Positions 27,155 through 35,634 of a stretch of 64,000 bases of DNA are shown in pieces. A program made the translations under genes and the position numbers. Numbering within the stretch: position 1 is the stretch's first letter; the number at the start of each line of letters is the position of its first letter. Source of the stretch: Paenirhodobacter hankyongi (GTDB taxonomy: Bacteria; Pseudomonadota; Alphaproteobacteria; Rhodobacterales; Rhodobacteraceae); the NCBI RefSeq assembly GCF_003664585.1, contig NZ_RCHI01000002.1, positions 186,001 through 250,000 of the forward strand, given 5' to 3'. Below the pieces are notes generated by a model. It had not been told where the DNA came from and did not search any database. It saw only the letters and a program-made list of their open reading frames with translations.

Positions 27155-27241
27155 TCAAAGTCGGGCGAGGATGGAGCGGCTTTCGCCGTAGAAGCGCTCT
27201 TTCAGCCGGGCGCGGTCATCCATGTCGAAAACGGTGATCAT
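27155..27241 (-). CDS. possible 28-residue small ORF upstream of leuC
   Basis: The frame ATG 27241 to TGA 27155 encodes 28 residues (MITVFDMDDRARLKERFYGE... to ILARL), charged and helical-looking. A second in-frame Met is at residue 7. No convincing Shine-Dalgarno is seen. A hairpin, GGGGCGC (27126-27132) with GCGCCCC (27138-27144), follows it before leuC. It contains only three leucine codons, so it is not a classic leu leader peptide. The rest of 27242-27508 shows no gene I can support. Confidence 0.28.
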   Translation of the reverse strand: MITVFDMDDRARLKERFYGESRSILARL

Positions 27242-27508
27242 GCCCGGCGATATAGGCGATCCCCTGCTCCCAGGCAAGAAAATCTCGCCCCGCCGCAGCG
27301 CAGCAAGGGCCGCAGGGGTTGACAATCGGCACCAAATCGCAGAGCCGGCTCGGATTGCGCGCTCCGATCGGTTGAGATTTCAGGGGCGCGATGCTACGTT
27401 TTTGTCATGCCCCGCGCCGGGGCGGAGGCGGCGCGCGAACCTTCGGAGGACAATGTCCTGTCTCATCTCTCACTCGCGTCCGGTGTCTCGGACGCAAAGG
27501 CGGCACCC

Positions 27509-27871
27509 ATGAGCACGAAGCTCGCCGGGGCCGACCCCACGAGCGACCAGATCCTGGCGCGCGTGATCTCTTCGCTCGAGGACGACAAGGCCGAGGACAT
27601 CATCACGATCGACCTGCGCGGCCGGTCGTCGATCGCGGATTACATGGTGATCTGCTCGGGGCGCAGCTCGCGGCAGGTCGGCGCCATCGCCGAGAAGCTG
27701 GTCGAGCGGCTGAAGGAAGACTTCGGGCGCAACAGCAAGATCGAGGGCAAGGACCAGGGCGACTGGGTCCTGATCGACACGCAGGACGTCATCGTCCACG
27801 TGTTCCGCCCCGAGGTGCGCGAGTTCTATCAGCTCGAGAAGATGTGGATGCCCTCGGGCGCCCACGTCTGA
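27509..27871 (+). CDS. rsfS: ribosomal silencing factor RsfS
   Basis: A 120-residue RsfS/Iojap protein that binds ribosomal protein L14 and blocks subunit joining when nutrients are short. The core matches well: LDDDKAED-type start (EDDKAEDIITIDLRGRSSI), SGRSSRQVGAIAEKLVE, GKDQGDWVLIDTQDVIVH and REFYQLEKMW. I use ATG 27509 (AAGG upstream); an in-frame ATG at 27407 would add 34 residues of no clear family match. rlmH follows after 7 bases, the usual pairing. Confidence 0.94.
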   Translation: MSTKLAGADPTSDQILARVISSLEDDKAEDIITIDLRGRSSIADYMVICSGRSSRQVGAIAEKLVERLKEDFGRNSKIEGKDQGDWVLIDTQDVIVHVFRPEVREFYQLEKMWMPSGAHV

Positions 27872-27878
27872 TCCGGCG

Positions 27879-28346
27879 ATGAAGGTGACGGTCTGCGCGG
27901 TCGGCCGGCTGCGCAAGGGGCCCGAGCTCGACCTGATCTCCGATTATCTCGAACGGTTCTCCAAGGCCGGGCGGTCCTACGGGCTGGGCCCGGCCTCGGT
28001 CGTCGAGGTCGAGGACAAGAAGAACCTCGGGATGGAGGCGGAGGCGGTCCTGCTCAAGCGTGCGATCCCGGCCGGCGCGGTGCTCGTCACGCTTGACGAG
28101 CGCGGCGATCTGCTCACCTCGCCCGAGTTCGCGGCGAAACTCGCGGGCTGGCGCGATGCCGGGCGCGATCTGGCCTTCGTCATCGGCGGCGCCGACGGCA
28201 TCGCCCCCGCCCTGCGCGCCAAGGCCGACTGGTCGCTCAGCTTCGGGAAGATGGTCTGGCCGCACATGCTGGTGCGGGTGATGCTGGCCGAACAGCTGTA
28301 TCGTGCCGGCCAGATCCTCGCCGGCACGCCCTATCACCGCGCCTGA
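27879..28346 (+). CDS. rlmH: 23S rRNA pseudouridine-1915 N3-methyltransferase
   Basis: A 155-residue SPOUT-fold enzyme that methylates pseudouridine 1915 in helix 69 of 23S rRNA using S-adenosylmethionine, acting on assembled 70S ribosomes. Seen are the N-terminal VGRLRKGPELDLISDYLERF, VTLDERGD, the SAM knot FVIGGADGIAP and the C-terminal WPHMLVRVMLAEQLYRA...PYHRA, all diagnostic. Full length. It shares its transcript with rsfS and converges on the SGNH-like gene after 3 bases. Confidence 0.96.
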   Translation: MKVTVCAVGRLRKGPELDLISDYLERFSKAGRSYGLGPASVVEVEDKKNLGMEAEAVLLKRAIPAGAVLVTLDERGDLLTSPEFAAKLAGWRDAGRDLAFVIGGADGIAPALRAKADWSLSFGKMVWPHMLVRVMLAEQLYRAGQILAGTPYHRA

Positions 28347-28349
28347 ACC

Positions 28350-29027
28350 TCAGGCCGGCAGCAGCCCCCGCCCGCGCATCGCCTCGATCATCATCGCCCC
28401 GCATTCCGCGGTGGCATGAATGCCGTCCTCGGCCATCAGGTCTTCCGGCAGGAAACCATCCTCCCCGGCAAGATCGTCGGCCGGGTCATAGACCGTCAAG
28501 CCGAGGCCACGCAGATCCTCGGTGATGATCCTCTGGAAGCTGTCGTAATTCGGCCGGTCATGCACCCGCGGCGGCACCACGACGATCAGCGGCGTCAGCC
28601 GGGCAAGGCGGCGCAGCAGCCGGAAATGCCGCCGGCGGTAGTGCTGCACATAGTCCTGCGTGAAGGCGCGCGAGGCGGTCAGCCCTTCGGTGATCCCGGG
28701 GGCATCCTCCTCTTGCACCTGATGGCCGTTCCAGCCGAAGGGCGGCACCAGCCGGCCAAGGTGGAAGCCCACCGTGGTCAGTACCGGAATCCCCGAAGCA
28801 AAGACATCCACGACCCCCAGCTTCTCGCGCAACGCGCGCAGCTGGCCGGCGGCCCGCGGAATACCCCGCACCTCGAGCCCGTTCTCGCCCAGTGCGAAGC
28901 GCTGGTCGTGCCAGCCCGCGCCCGAGAATTGCAGCTCTTCCGCCGCCAGGCCAAGCATGTCGGCGCCCTGCCTCAGCGCGATGGCGTGGCTGTCGCCAAG
29001 GATCAGCAGCGCGGGCTTATCGCTCAT
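28350..29027 (-). CDS. SGNH-hydrolase-like hypothetical protein
   Basis: A 225-residue protein opening with LLILGDSHAIALRQGADML, which has the GDSH block seen at the catalytic serine of SGNH esterases. A late DGIHA segment fits the Asp-x-x-His block (AEDGIHATAECGAMM). It therefore may be an acyl-esterase or O-acetyl-modifying enzyme; the target is unknown. ATG 29027 overlaps the end of the GSCFA gene by 11 bases, so the two are coupled. No signal peptide is seen. It converges with rlmH. Confidence 0.7.
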   Translation of the reverse strand: MSDKPALLILGDSHAIALRQGADMLGLAAEELQFSGAGWHDQRFALGENGLEVRGIPRAAGQLRALREKLGVVDVFASGIPVLTTVGFHLGRLVPPFGWNGHQVQEEDAPGITEGLTASRAFTQDYVQHYRRRHFRLLRRLARLTPLIVVVPPRVHDRPNYDSFQRIITEDLRGLGLTVYDPADDLAGEDGFLPEDLMAEDGIHATAECGAMMIEAMRGRGLLPA

Positions 29028-30105
29028 TGAAGGTCTCCAGCAGCATTTCCTCGCAGACCAGTTCCTCGGCCTGCATCTGCGCCTCGGCCGCGGCGCGACC
29101 GGCATCGGGGGCCGCGCCCGCGCGCCGTGACGGCGCCGACAGGTCAAGCCCGGCGAAGAAGTGCCGCATCACCAGGTCGACGCCGTCATGGGCGATGGCG
29201 CGCATGTTCGGCTCGAAGAAGGTGGCGCGCGACGAAGGGGCGGCGATGATCTCGTAGGAGGGGAAATAGTCGACCTGCGCATGGCTGCGCGCCATGTCAC
29301 CCGCCACCGCCCGCAGCACCGATTTCGAATATTGCGTGGCGACAAGGACATGATCGCCCGAGGCGGTCGCGACCAGCGGCACCGGCGAGACGGTCAGCAG
29401 CACGTGCAGATCCGGGTTCATCTGCCACATGATCGCCAGCGCCGCCTCGAGATCGCGCAGGATCTCGGGATAGGTATAGTTGTGGAAGGCATGCACCCCC
29501 TCGTCGAAGGTGCCGACGCCAGTGCCCGGACAGATCGAATAGCTCTGCCCGGTCGCGGTGTTGATCCAGCCCTCGGTCAGGCCGAGGGTGAAGACCAGCA
29601 CGTCCGCCTCGGTGATGCAGCGGGCAAAGGCGCGGGCGGTCGAGGCGACCGAGGCCTCGGCCTCCTTGCGCGACACGAACCCCTGCGGCTCGATCTTCGG
29701 GCGCAGCATGTCATGCACGAGGCCCTTCTCGTCGGTCCAGTATTCGATGCTGTCCGTGCCCGCCGCACCGCTCGCCAGCCGCGCCCAGAGCAGCAGCTGC
29801 GCCGCGGTGTAGATATTGCCGGTACGCGCCGAGAACACGCCGTAATTGTATTTCTGCGCCAGCTCCGGCGGGGTGCGCCCCGGCGCCGGCTCGGCGTTCA
29901 GCCAATTCATCTTGCGGCTGATCAGCGCGCGGCTGATGTGCTGGGCAAAGCAGGAGCCGAAGGTGGCGAATTGCGCATCCGCGGGCAGCGTCCAGGCCGA
30001 GGACCAGAGCTGCGACAGGCCGAAAAGACCCGCCTCGGCGACGCCCGTGCGCCAGAAGGCCTTTGCCGGCAAATGCCGGTAAGGGTTGTCGGATTTCTCG
30101 CCCAT
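29017..30105 (-). CDS. GSCFA-domain protein
   Basis: A 362-residue protein carrying the literal family signature GSCFAQHISRAL near residue 54, then VFTLGLTEGWIN and LLTVSPVPLVATA, all typical of the GSCFA group (SGNH-related). Family members are often near polysaccharide genes and are suggested to act on glycans or O-acyl groups, but no function is proven. I start at ATG 30105 (MGEKSDNPYRHL), preceded by a GGCAGGGCAG stretch. It is followed and overlapped by the SGNH-like gene. Confidence 0.82.
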   Translation of the reverse strand: MGEKSDNPYRHLPAKAFWRTGVAEAGLFGLSQLWSSAWTLPADAQFATFGSCFAQHISRALISRKMNWLNAEPAPGRTPPELAQKYNYGVFSARTGNIYTAAQLLLWARLASGAAGTDSIEYWTDEKGLVHDMLRPKIEPQGFVSRKEAEASVASTARAFARCITEADVLVFTLGLTEGWINTATGQSYSICPGTGVGTFDEGVHAFHNYTYPEILRDLEAALAIMWQMNPDLHVLLTVSPVPLVATASGDHVLVATQYSKSVLRAVAGDMARSHAQVDYFPSYEIIAAPSSRATFFEPNMRAIAHDGVDLVMRHFFAGLDLSAPSRRAGAAPDAGRAAAEAQMQAEELVCEEMLLETFNER

Positions 30106-30186
30106 TCTGCCCTGCCGAAAACACTGAACTATCGGGGCCGATGCTAGGACCGGCACCCGGGGGCGTCAACTCGGCATCCTGTGGGC

Positions 30187-31509
30187 TCAGGGCGTGTCGG
30201 CCAGAATCGTGGCGAGCGTGGTGAAACTTGCGGCGGTGTCGTCGGGCTCGTCGCGGGCGATGAAACCATCGAGCGCCGGCCAGACCCGGATCGCGGCGTC
30301 GATCACCGGGTCGGAGCCTGCGGCATAAAGCCCCGCCTGGATCATCAGCTCGGCCCGGTCATAGGCGCCCAGCAGCCGCCGCGCCCGGGCGATCAGCGCA
30401 TTCTCGGCCGGGGTCGCCGCATCGGGCAGCGCGCGCGAGACCGAGCGCAGCAGGTCCACCGCCGGAAAGCGGCCGCGTTCGGCAATGGTGCGGTCGAGAA
30501 TGACATGACCGTCGAGCGTGCCGCGCAGGATGTCGGCCACCGGCTCCTCCATGTCCGAACCCGCGACCAGCACCGAGAACACGGCGGTGATGTCGCCCGC
30601 CCCCTCGGGCCCCGGCCCCGAGCGTTCGGCCAGCGCCATGATCTGATGCGCGGTCGAGGGCGGATAGCCGCGCAGGCTGGGCGGTTCGCCCGCAGCGAGC
30701 GCCACCTCGCGATGCGCCTCGGCAAAGCGGGTGACGCTGTCGGCGAGGAACAGCACCTGCCGGCCCGCGTCGCGGAAATGCTCGGCCACCGCCATCGCCG
30801 CCCAGGCACAGCGGCGGCGCACCAGCGGTGACTGGTCCGAGGTGGCGGCGACGATCACCGAGCGCGCCATCCCCTCGGGGCCGAGCACCTTCTCGACGAA
30901 TTCGCGCAGCTCGCGGCCGCGCTCGCCCACCAGCGCGATGACGACGACATCGGCCGCCACCCCGCGCGCGAATTTCGCCAGCAACGAGGATTTGCCCACG
31001 CCCGAGCCCGCGAAGAGCCCGATGCGCTGGCCCCGCACCAGGGGCAGCAAGGTGTTGAACACCGCCTGCCCGGTTTCCAGCCGCGCCCCCAGACGACGGC
31101 GCTGCGCAGCGGGCGGCGGGTCGGCGCGCAGCGGCCGTTCGGTGGTGCCGCGCAGGATCGGCCGGCCATCGAGCGGGCGGCCGAACGGATCGATCACCCG
31201 GCCGATCCAGCTGTCATCGGGGGCGATGCCGGTCTGACCCAGCACCTCGACCGCATCGCCGATCGCGACGCCTTCGGGCGCGCAATCGGCCAGCAGTGTC
31301 ACCGCCTCGGGCCGCAGCCCGATCACCTCGGCGCCGAAAAGGCGCCCCGAGCGGCAGCGGATCTGCGCGCGATCGCCCAGCGAGACCCGCACCGACAGCC
31401 CGCCCGCGTCGATCGTGCCGCCGCCCACGCCCAGCACCCGCCCCACCGGGCGCAGCGCCGCGATCTGCGAGATTTCCGCACACAGCCGTTCAAGCCCCGC
31501 TGACGCCAT
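30187..31509 (-). CDS. fliI: flagellum-specific ATP synthase FliI
   Basis: A 440-residue ATPase energising flagellar type III export, related to F1-beta. Visible are the Walker A GLFAGSGVGKSSLL, the catalytic-glutamate region VIALVGERGRELREF, and the Walker B VLFLADSVTRFAEAHRE. Length is normal. It is transcribed away from the flgB operon and shares its upstream region. In Fla2-type clusters of Rhodobacter, fliI occupies this same flank. FliH is not found next to it. Confidence 0.94.
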   Translation of the reverse strand: MASAGLERLCAEISQIAALRPVGRVLGVGGGTIDAGGLSVRVSLGDRAQIRCRSGRLFGAEVIGLRPEAVTLLADCAPEGVAIGDAVEVLGQTGIAPDDSWIGRVIDPFGRPLDGRPILRGTTERPLRADPPPAAQRRRLGARLETGQAVFNTLLPLVRGQRIGLFAGSGVGKSSLLAKFARGVAADVVVIALVGERGRELREFVEKVLGPEGMARSVIVAATSDQSPLVRRRCAWAAMAVAEHFRDAGRQVLFLADSVTRFAEAHREVALAAGEPPSLRGYPPSTAHQIMALAERSGPGPEGAGDITAVFSVLVAGSDMEEPVADILRGTLDGHVILDRTIAERGRFPAVDLLRSVSRALPDAATPAENALIARARRLLGAYDRAELMIQAGLYAAGSDPVIDAAIRVWPALDGFIARDEPDDTAASFTTLATILADTP

Positions 31510-31590
31510 CCTGCACTCCCGTGTTTCTGAAAGGTTTTCTTAAATGATTCGCCCTTAAGCGAGTGTTGATGGCTCGGAGGAGAAACCCCG

Positions 31591-31977
31591 ATGTTCGAGA
31601 AGATCCAGCTGATGCAGATGGCCCAGTCGATGGCCCAGCAGGCCGCGTTCCGGCAAAATGCCGTGGCGCAGAACGTCGCCAATGCCGACACTCCCGGTTA
31701 TCGCGCCCTCGACGTGCCGAGCTTTGCCGAGACCTATCAGGAAGAACTTGCCACCCCGATGCGGTCAACGCGGACAGGCCACCTTGGCGCCTCGAACGGC
31801 CTCACCGTGGCAATGGCCCCCGACCCGACGGCCGAGGCGACCTCGCCCAGCGGCAATTCCGTCTCGCTCGAGGACGAGATGGTGAAATCGGCCGAGGTGC
31901 AGCGCTCGCACACTCTGGCGCTCACCGTCTATCGCAGCTCGCTCGACATCCTGCGCACCAGCCTCGGAGGGAAATGA
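31591..31977 (+). CDS. flgB: flagellar basal-body rod protein FlgB
   Basis: A 128-residue proximal rod subunit. The N-terminal rod motif AQNVANADTPGYRALD is clear, and the C-terminal helix (HTLALTVYRSSLDILRTSL) ends as expected. It starts at ATG 31591 behind GGAGGAGAAA. It is the first gene of a nine-gene plus-strand run encoding rod, hook-basal body adaptor, P/L-ring accessory and stator-associated proteins. Confidence 0.93.
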   Translation: MFEKIQLMQMAQSMAQQAAFRQNAVAQNVANADTPGYRALDVPSFAETYQEELATPMRSTRTGHLGASNGLTVAMAPDPTAEATSPSGNSVSLEDEMVKSAEVQRSHTLALTVYRSSLDILRTSLGGK

Positions 31978-31979
31978 CG

Positions 31980-32372
31980 ATGAACGATTTCAATTCGGCC
32001 TTCTCGCTCTCCGCCTCGGGGATGAAGGCGCAGGCGCAGCGGCTGCGGCACGTGTCCGAGAACATCGCGAATGCCGACACCCCCGGCTATCACCGCAAGA
32101 TCTCGTCCTTCGAACAGGTCGCCGAGATGGGCGAGACGACCGGCGCGGTCGCCCTCGGCCCGGTCGAGCTGGACCGGTCCGAGCTCGAGCAGGTCTATGA
32201 CCCGTCGAACCCGCTGGCCGACGAGACCGGCTATTACCAGGGCTCGAATGTCGACCTCGTGGTCGAGATCGCCGACGCGCGCGAGGCGCAGCGCAGCTAC
32301 GAGGCGAACCTGAAGATGTTCGACCAGACGCGACAGATGTCCTCGGCGCTGCTCGACCTGCTGCGCCGCTGA
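31980..32372 (+). CDS. flgC: flagellar basal-body rod protein FlgC
   Basis: A 130-residue proximal rod protein with ENIANADTPGYHRKI near the N-terminus and the typical C-terminal assembly helix REAQRSYEANLKMFDQTRQM. I use ATG 31980, 8 bases after GGAGGG; ATG 31974 in the same frame is too close to that site. It lies 2 bases after the flgB stop. Confidence 0.93.
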   Translation: MNDFNSAFSLSASGMKAQAQRLRHVSENIANADTPGYHRKISSFEQVAEMGETTGAVALGPVELDRSELEQVYDPSNPLADETGYYQGSNVDLVVEIADAREAQRSYEANLKMFDQTRQMSSALLDLLRR

Positions 32373-32393
32373 TCCGGAAAGGCCCCTCCCCCC

Positions 32394-32681
32394 ATGGAAC
32401 TCAATACCTCCGTCGCCGCCCAGGCCTATGCCCGCGCCCGGACCGCCGCAGCCCCGGACACGGGCTCACCCGCGAAAACCACGCTCGGCTCGCTGGCCAA
32501 CAGCTTCGAGGCGACGCTGCGCTCGGGCGAGGAAACGGCCAAGGCCACGATGCTCGGCAAGGCCGATCCGCATTCGCTGGTGCAGGCCCTGGCCGAGACC
32601 CAGCTTGCCGTCGAGACCGCGGTCACCGTGCGCAACAAGGTGGTCGAGGCCTATCAGGAAATCCTGCGGATGCCGGTGTGA
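32394..32681 (+). CDS. fliE: flagellar hook-basal body complex protein FliE
   Basis: A 95-residue protein that joins the MS ring to the rod. After a variable, Ala-rich start, the conserved C-terminal half reads SLVQALAETQLAVETAVTVRNKVVEAYQEILRMPV (motif residues 60-95), the FliE hallmark. It stops 1 base before fliQ. Confidence 0.92.
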   Translation: MELNTSVAAQAYARARTAAAPDTGSPAKTTLGSLANSFEATLRSGEETAKATMLGKADPHSLVQALAETQLAVETAVTVRNKVVEAYQEILRMPV

Positions 32682-32682
32682 G

Positions 32683-32949
32683 ATGAACGACCTCGTCTTC
32701 TTCGACACGATGCGCCAGGCGCTGTGGATCGCGGTGATGATCTCGGCCCCGATGCTGACCGTGGCGCTGATCGCCGGCGTCACCATCGGCCTGTTCCAGG
32801 CGCTGACCTCGGTGCAGGAGATGACGCTGACCTTCGTGCCGAAGGTGGGGGCGATGCTCGTGGTGTTCTGGGTGTCGATGTCCTTCATGTCGGAAACGCT
32901 GGTCGATTTCTTCACCACGCGGATCATTCCGATGATCGCCGGGAGCTGA
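32683..32949 (+). CDS. fliQ: flagellar biosynthesis protein FliQ
   Basis: An 88-residue inner-membrane export-gate protein with two transmembrane helices (WIAVMISAPMLTVALIAGV and AMLVVFWVSMSFMSETLV). The family stretch GLFQALTSVQEMTLTFVPK is intact. With FliP, FliR, FlhA and FlhB it forms the flagellar secretion gate. It lies 1 base after fliE and 3 bases before flgF. Confidence 0.93.
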   Translation: MNDLVFFDTMRQALWIAVMISAPMLTVALIAGVTIGLFQALTSVQEMTLTFVPKVGAMLVVFWVSMSFMSETLVDFFTTRIIPMIAGS

Positions 32950-32952
32950 GCC

Positions 32953-33669
32953 ATGGACAACGCGATCTACGCCACCCTTGCCCGCCAGTCCGGCCTGATG
33001 CGCGAGATGCAGAGCGTCGCGAACAACATCGCGAACGTCTCGACCACCGGCTTCCGGCGCGAGGGGGTGATCTTCTCGGAATATGTCGCCGATCTCGGGC
33101 TCGAGAGCGAACCGCTCTCGATGGCCTATGCGCATGGCCGCAACGTCGACCTGTCGCAGGGCCCGATCGACCAGACCGGCGGCGCCTTCGACTTCGCGAT
33201 CGAGGGCGACGGCTTCTTCCAGATCGAGACGCCCGAGGGCAATCAGCTGACCCGCGCCGGCAGCTTCACCCCCTCGGCCGAGGGCGAGCTGGTCACCCCC
33301 GACGGCTTTCGCCTGCTCGACGCGGGCGGCGCGCCGATCTTCGTGCCGACCGACCAGGGCCCGGTTGCCCTGGCGCAGGACGGCACCCTGTCGGTCGCCG
33401 GCGCGCCGGTGGCGCAGGTGGGGGTGTTCCTGCCCGCCGACCGCACCGAACTGCGCCATGTCGCCGGCACCCGCTTCTCGGCCCCCTCGGGCGTCGAGCC
33501 GGCCGAGAAGGCAACCCTGCTTCAGGGCTTCGTCGAGGGATCGAATGTCGATCCCGTGTCCGAAATCTCGCGGATGATCGAGGTTCAGCGCGCCTACGAG
33601 CTGGGCCAGAACTTCCTTGACCGCGAGGATGAACGCATCCGCGGCGTCATCTCGACGCTTGGCAAATAG
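32953..33669 (+). CDS. flgF: flagellar basal-body rod protein FlgF
   Basis: A 238-residue distal rod protein. NNIANVSTTGFRREGVIF near the start and the C-terminal EVQRAYELGQNFLDREDERI are characteristic. The central domain includes AIEGDGFFQIETPEG. GAGCC-type spacing precedes ATG 32953. flgG follows after 9 bases. Confidence 0.93.
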   Translation: MDNAIYATLARQSGLMREMQSVANNIANVSTTGFRREGVIFSEYVADLGLESEPLSMAYAHGRNVDLSQGPIDQTGGAFDFAIEGDGFFQIETPEGNQLTRAGSFTPSAEGELVTPDGFRLLDAGGAPIFVPTDQGPVALAQDGTLSVAGAPVAQVGVFLPADRTELRHVAGTRFSAPSGVEPAEKATLLQGFVEGSNVDPVSEISRMIEVQRAYELGQNFLDREDERIRGVISTLGK

Positions 33670-33678
33670 GAGATCTGA

Positions 33679-34464
33679 ATGCGTGCCCTGCAGATAGCCG
33701 CCACCGGGATGAGCGCCCAGCAGACGCGGGTCGAGGTGATCTCGAACAACCTCGCGAACATGTCGACGACGGGGTACAACGCCCGCCGCGCCGAATTCGC
33801 CGACCTGTTCTACCAGCAGCAGACGCGCCCCGGCACGATCAGCTCGACCGATGGCACGGTGATCCCGGCCGGGGTGCAGCTGGGCCTCGGCGTGCGCCCG
33901 ACGGCGGTCAGCGTGAACCTTGCCCAGGGCACGCTCACCCAGACCGGCGGCGATCTCGACCTCGCCATCGACGGCGCCGGCTATCTCGAGGTGACGATGC
34001 CCTCGGGTGCCTCGGGCTATACCCGCGACGGCGGTCTGAAACGCTCGCCCGATGGCGAGATCGTCACCTCGGACGGCTATCCGGTGGCCCCCGGCATCAC
34101 CATCCCCGACGATGCCAGCACGCTTGCGATCAACGCCGCGGGCGAGGTCTATGCCTATTTCAACACCCAGGTGCAGCCGCAGCTTCTGGGCCAGATCACG
34201 CTGGCGAATTTCACCAATGACAAGGGGCTCGAGGCGATCGGCTCGAACCTCTTCCTCGAGACCGAGGCCTCGGGCCCGCCGCAGGTCTCCGAACCCGGGC
34301 AGAACGGGCTCGGCACGCTGCGCCAGGGCTATCTCGAGGAAAGTTCGGTCGATGCGGTGCGCGAGATCACCGAGCTGATCAAGGCGCAGCGCGGCTACGA
34401 GCTGAACGCCAAGGTCATCACCGCCGCCGACGAGATGCTCGGCGCCACCACGCAGCTGCGCTGA
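33679..34464 (+). CDS. flgG: flagellar basal-body rod protein FlgG
   Basis: A 261-residue distal rod protein, the longest rod subunit. It has NNLANMSTTGYNARRAEF, LDLAIDGAGYLEV and the conserved C-terminus ELIKAQRGYELNAKVITAADEM. AGGAG precedes ATG 33679. Its stop overlaps the flgA start by 1 base (TGATG). Confidence 0.95.
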   Translation: MRALQIAATGMSAQQTRVEVISNNLANMSTTGYNARRAEFADLFYQQQTRPGTISSTDGTVIPAGVQLGLGVRPTAVSVNLAQGTLTQTGGDLDLAIDGAGYLEVTMPSGASGYTRDGGLKRSPDGEIVTSDGYPVAPGITIPDDASTLAINAAGEVYAYFNTQVQPQLLGQITLANFTNDKGLEAIGSNLFLETEASGPPQVSEPGQNGLGTLRQGYLEESSVDAVREITELIKAQRGYELNAKVITAADEMLGATTQLR

Positions 34465-34889
34465 TGCGGACCGCGCTGCCCCTTGTGCTTGCCCTGCTCG
34501 CCGCGGCCCCCGCCCCGGCCGAGACGCTGGTCGCGGCGCGCGTGCTGCGCGCGCAGACCGTGCTGACCGCCGCGGACGTGACGGTCGACGGGCAGACGGT
34601 GCCGGGCGCTCTGACCGACCCGCGCGACGCGATCGGGCTCGAGACCCGGGTCGCGATCTACCCGGGCCGGCCGATCCTGCTCGCCGATCTCGGCCCGCCC
34701 GCGATCATCGAGCGCAACCAGACCGTGCCGCTCGCCTATCACCGCGGCCCGCTCGACATCCGCACCGAGGGCCGCGCCCTCGAGCGGGGCGGTGTCGGCG
34801 ACACGATCCGCGTGATGAACACCGCCTCCAAGGCCATCGTCCTCGCCACCATTGCGGCCGACGGCTCAACCCAGGTCCAGTCGCAATGA
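34464..34889 (+). CDS. flgA: flagellar P-ring assembly chaperone FlgA
   Basis: A 141-residue periplasmic protein with signal peptide (LPLVLALLAAAPAPA-ET). It corresponds to the C-terminal SAF-like half of FlgA, with the end IRVMNTASKAIVLATIAADGSTQV. Short FlgA proteins of this size are usual in alphaproteobacteria. It helps P-ring (FlgI) assembly. flgI itself is not in the window. Confidence 0.88.
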   Translation: MRTALPLVLALLAAAPAPAETLVAARVLRAQTVLTAADVTVDGQTVPGALTDPRDAIGLETRVAIYPGRPILLADLGPPAIIERNQTVPLAYHRGPLDIRTEGRALERGGVGDTIRVMNTASKAIVLATIAADGSTQVQSQ

Positions 34890-34899
34890 AAGGGCTGCC

Positions 34900-35625
34900 A
34901 TGCGTCCGCTGATCCTGATCCTCCTCGCCGGATCGCTTATCGCCTGCCAGAGGCTCGAGAACGTCGGCAAGGTGCCCGGCATGACCCCGGTCGAGGATGG
35001 CGACGAATTCTTCGCGATGAACAGCGCCGCGATGCCCGACCGGCTGAACCGGCAGACCCCCGCGCAGGAGGCCTCGCTGTGGTCGGGCACCCGCGGCTCG
35101 CTGCTCGGCGACCGGCGCGCGATGGGGCGCGGCGACATCCTGACCGTGGTGATCGAGATCGACGACAAGGCCGAGATCTCGAACACCACCGGCCGCAGCC
35201 GCTCGGGCTCGGACAAGATGGGCATCCCGAACCTCGGCGGCATCCCGCAGCGCATCGACCGGCACATGCCCGACGGCGCCTCGATGGCGAACGCCTACGA
35301 GACGAATTCAAGCTCGTCCTATCAGGGCGACGGCTCGGTCGCGCGCAAGGAAAAGCTGACGCTGCGGGTGGCGGCGACGGTGCTCGACCGGCTGCAAAGC
35401 GGGGTGCTGCGGATCCAGGGCAGCCAGGAGGTGCGGGTGAACTACGAGGTGCGCGAGCTGCTGGTCTCGGGCTTCGTCCGGCCCGAGGACATCAGCCGGC
35501 AGAACGAGATCACCTATGACAAGATCGCCGGCGCGCGGATCTCCTATGGCGGGCGCGGCCAGATCACCGACGTGCAGCAGCCGCGCTATGGCCAGCAGGT
35601 CGCCGACGTGCTGTTGCCGTTCTGA
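34900..35625 (+). CDS. flgH: flagellar L-ring lipoprotein FlgH
   Basis: A 241-residue outer-membrane lipoprotein. The lipobox lies in LILLAGSLIACQRLEN, with lipidated cysteine near residue 15. The body has SLLGDRRAMGRGDILTVVIEI, NYEVRELLVSGFVRPEDI and the C-terminal GRGQITDVQQPRYGQQV. ATG 34900 is chosen from the signal peptide and the upstream AAAGGGC. It forms the L-ring bushing around the rod. Confidence 0.93.
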   Translation: MRPLILILLAGSLIACQRLENVGKVPGMTPVEDGDEFFAMNSAAMPDRLNRQTPAQEASLWSGTRGSLLGDRRAMGRGDILTVVIEIDDKAEISNTTGRSRSGSDKMGIPNLGGIPQRIDRHMPDGASMANAYETNSSSSYQGDGSVARKEKLTLRVAATVLDRLQSGVLRIQGSQEVRVNYEVRELLVSGFVRPEDISRQNEITYDKIAGARISYGGRGQITDVQQPRYGQQVADVLLPF

Positions 35626-35634
35626 GGCCCGGGA

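Noticed and set aside
27155-27241. Leucine attenuator peptide upstream of leuC
   Set aside because: Only three leucine codons and no competing hairpin pair, so the usual attenuation layout is not supported.
31540-31558. CtrA box (TTAA-N7-TTAA) between fliI and flgB
   Set aside because: Two TTAA half-sites are present, but the spacing is 11 bases rather than 7 and flanking bases do not fit, although CtrA control of this flagellar type is known.
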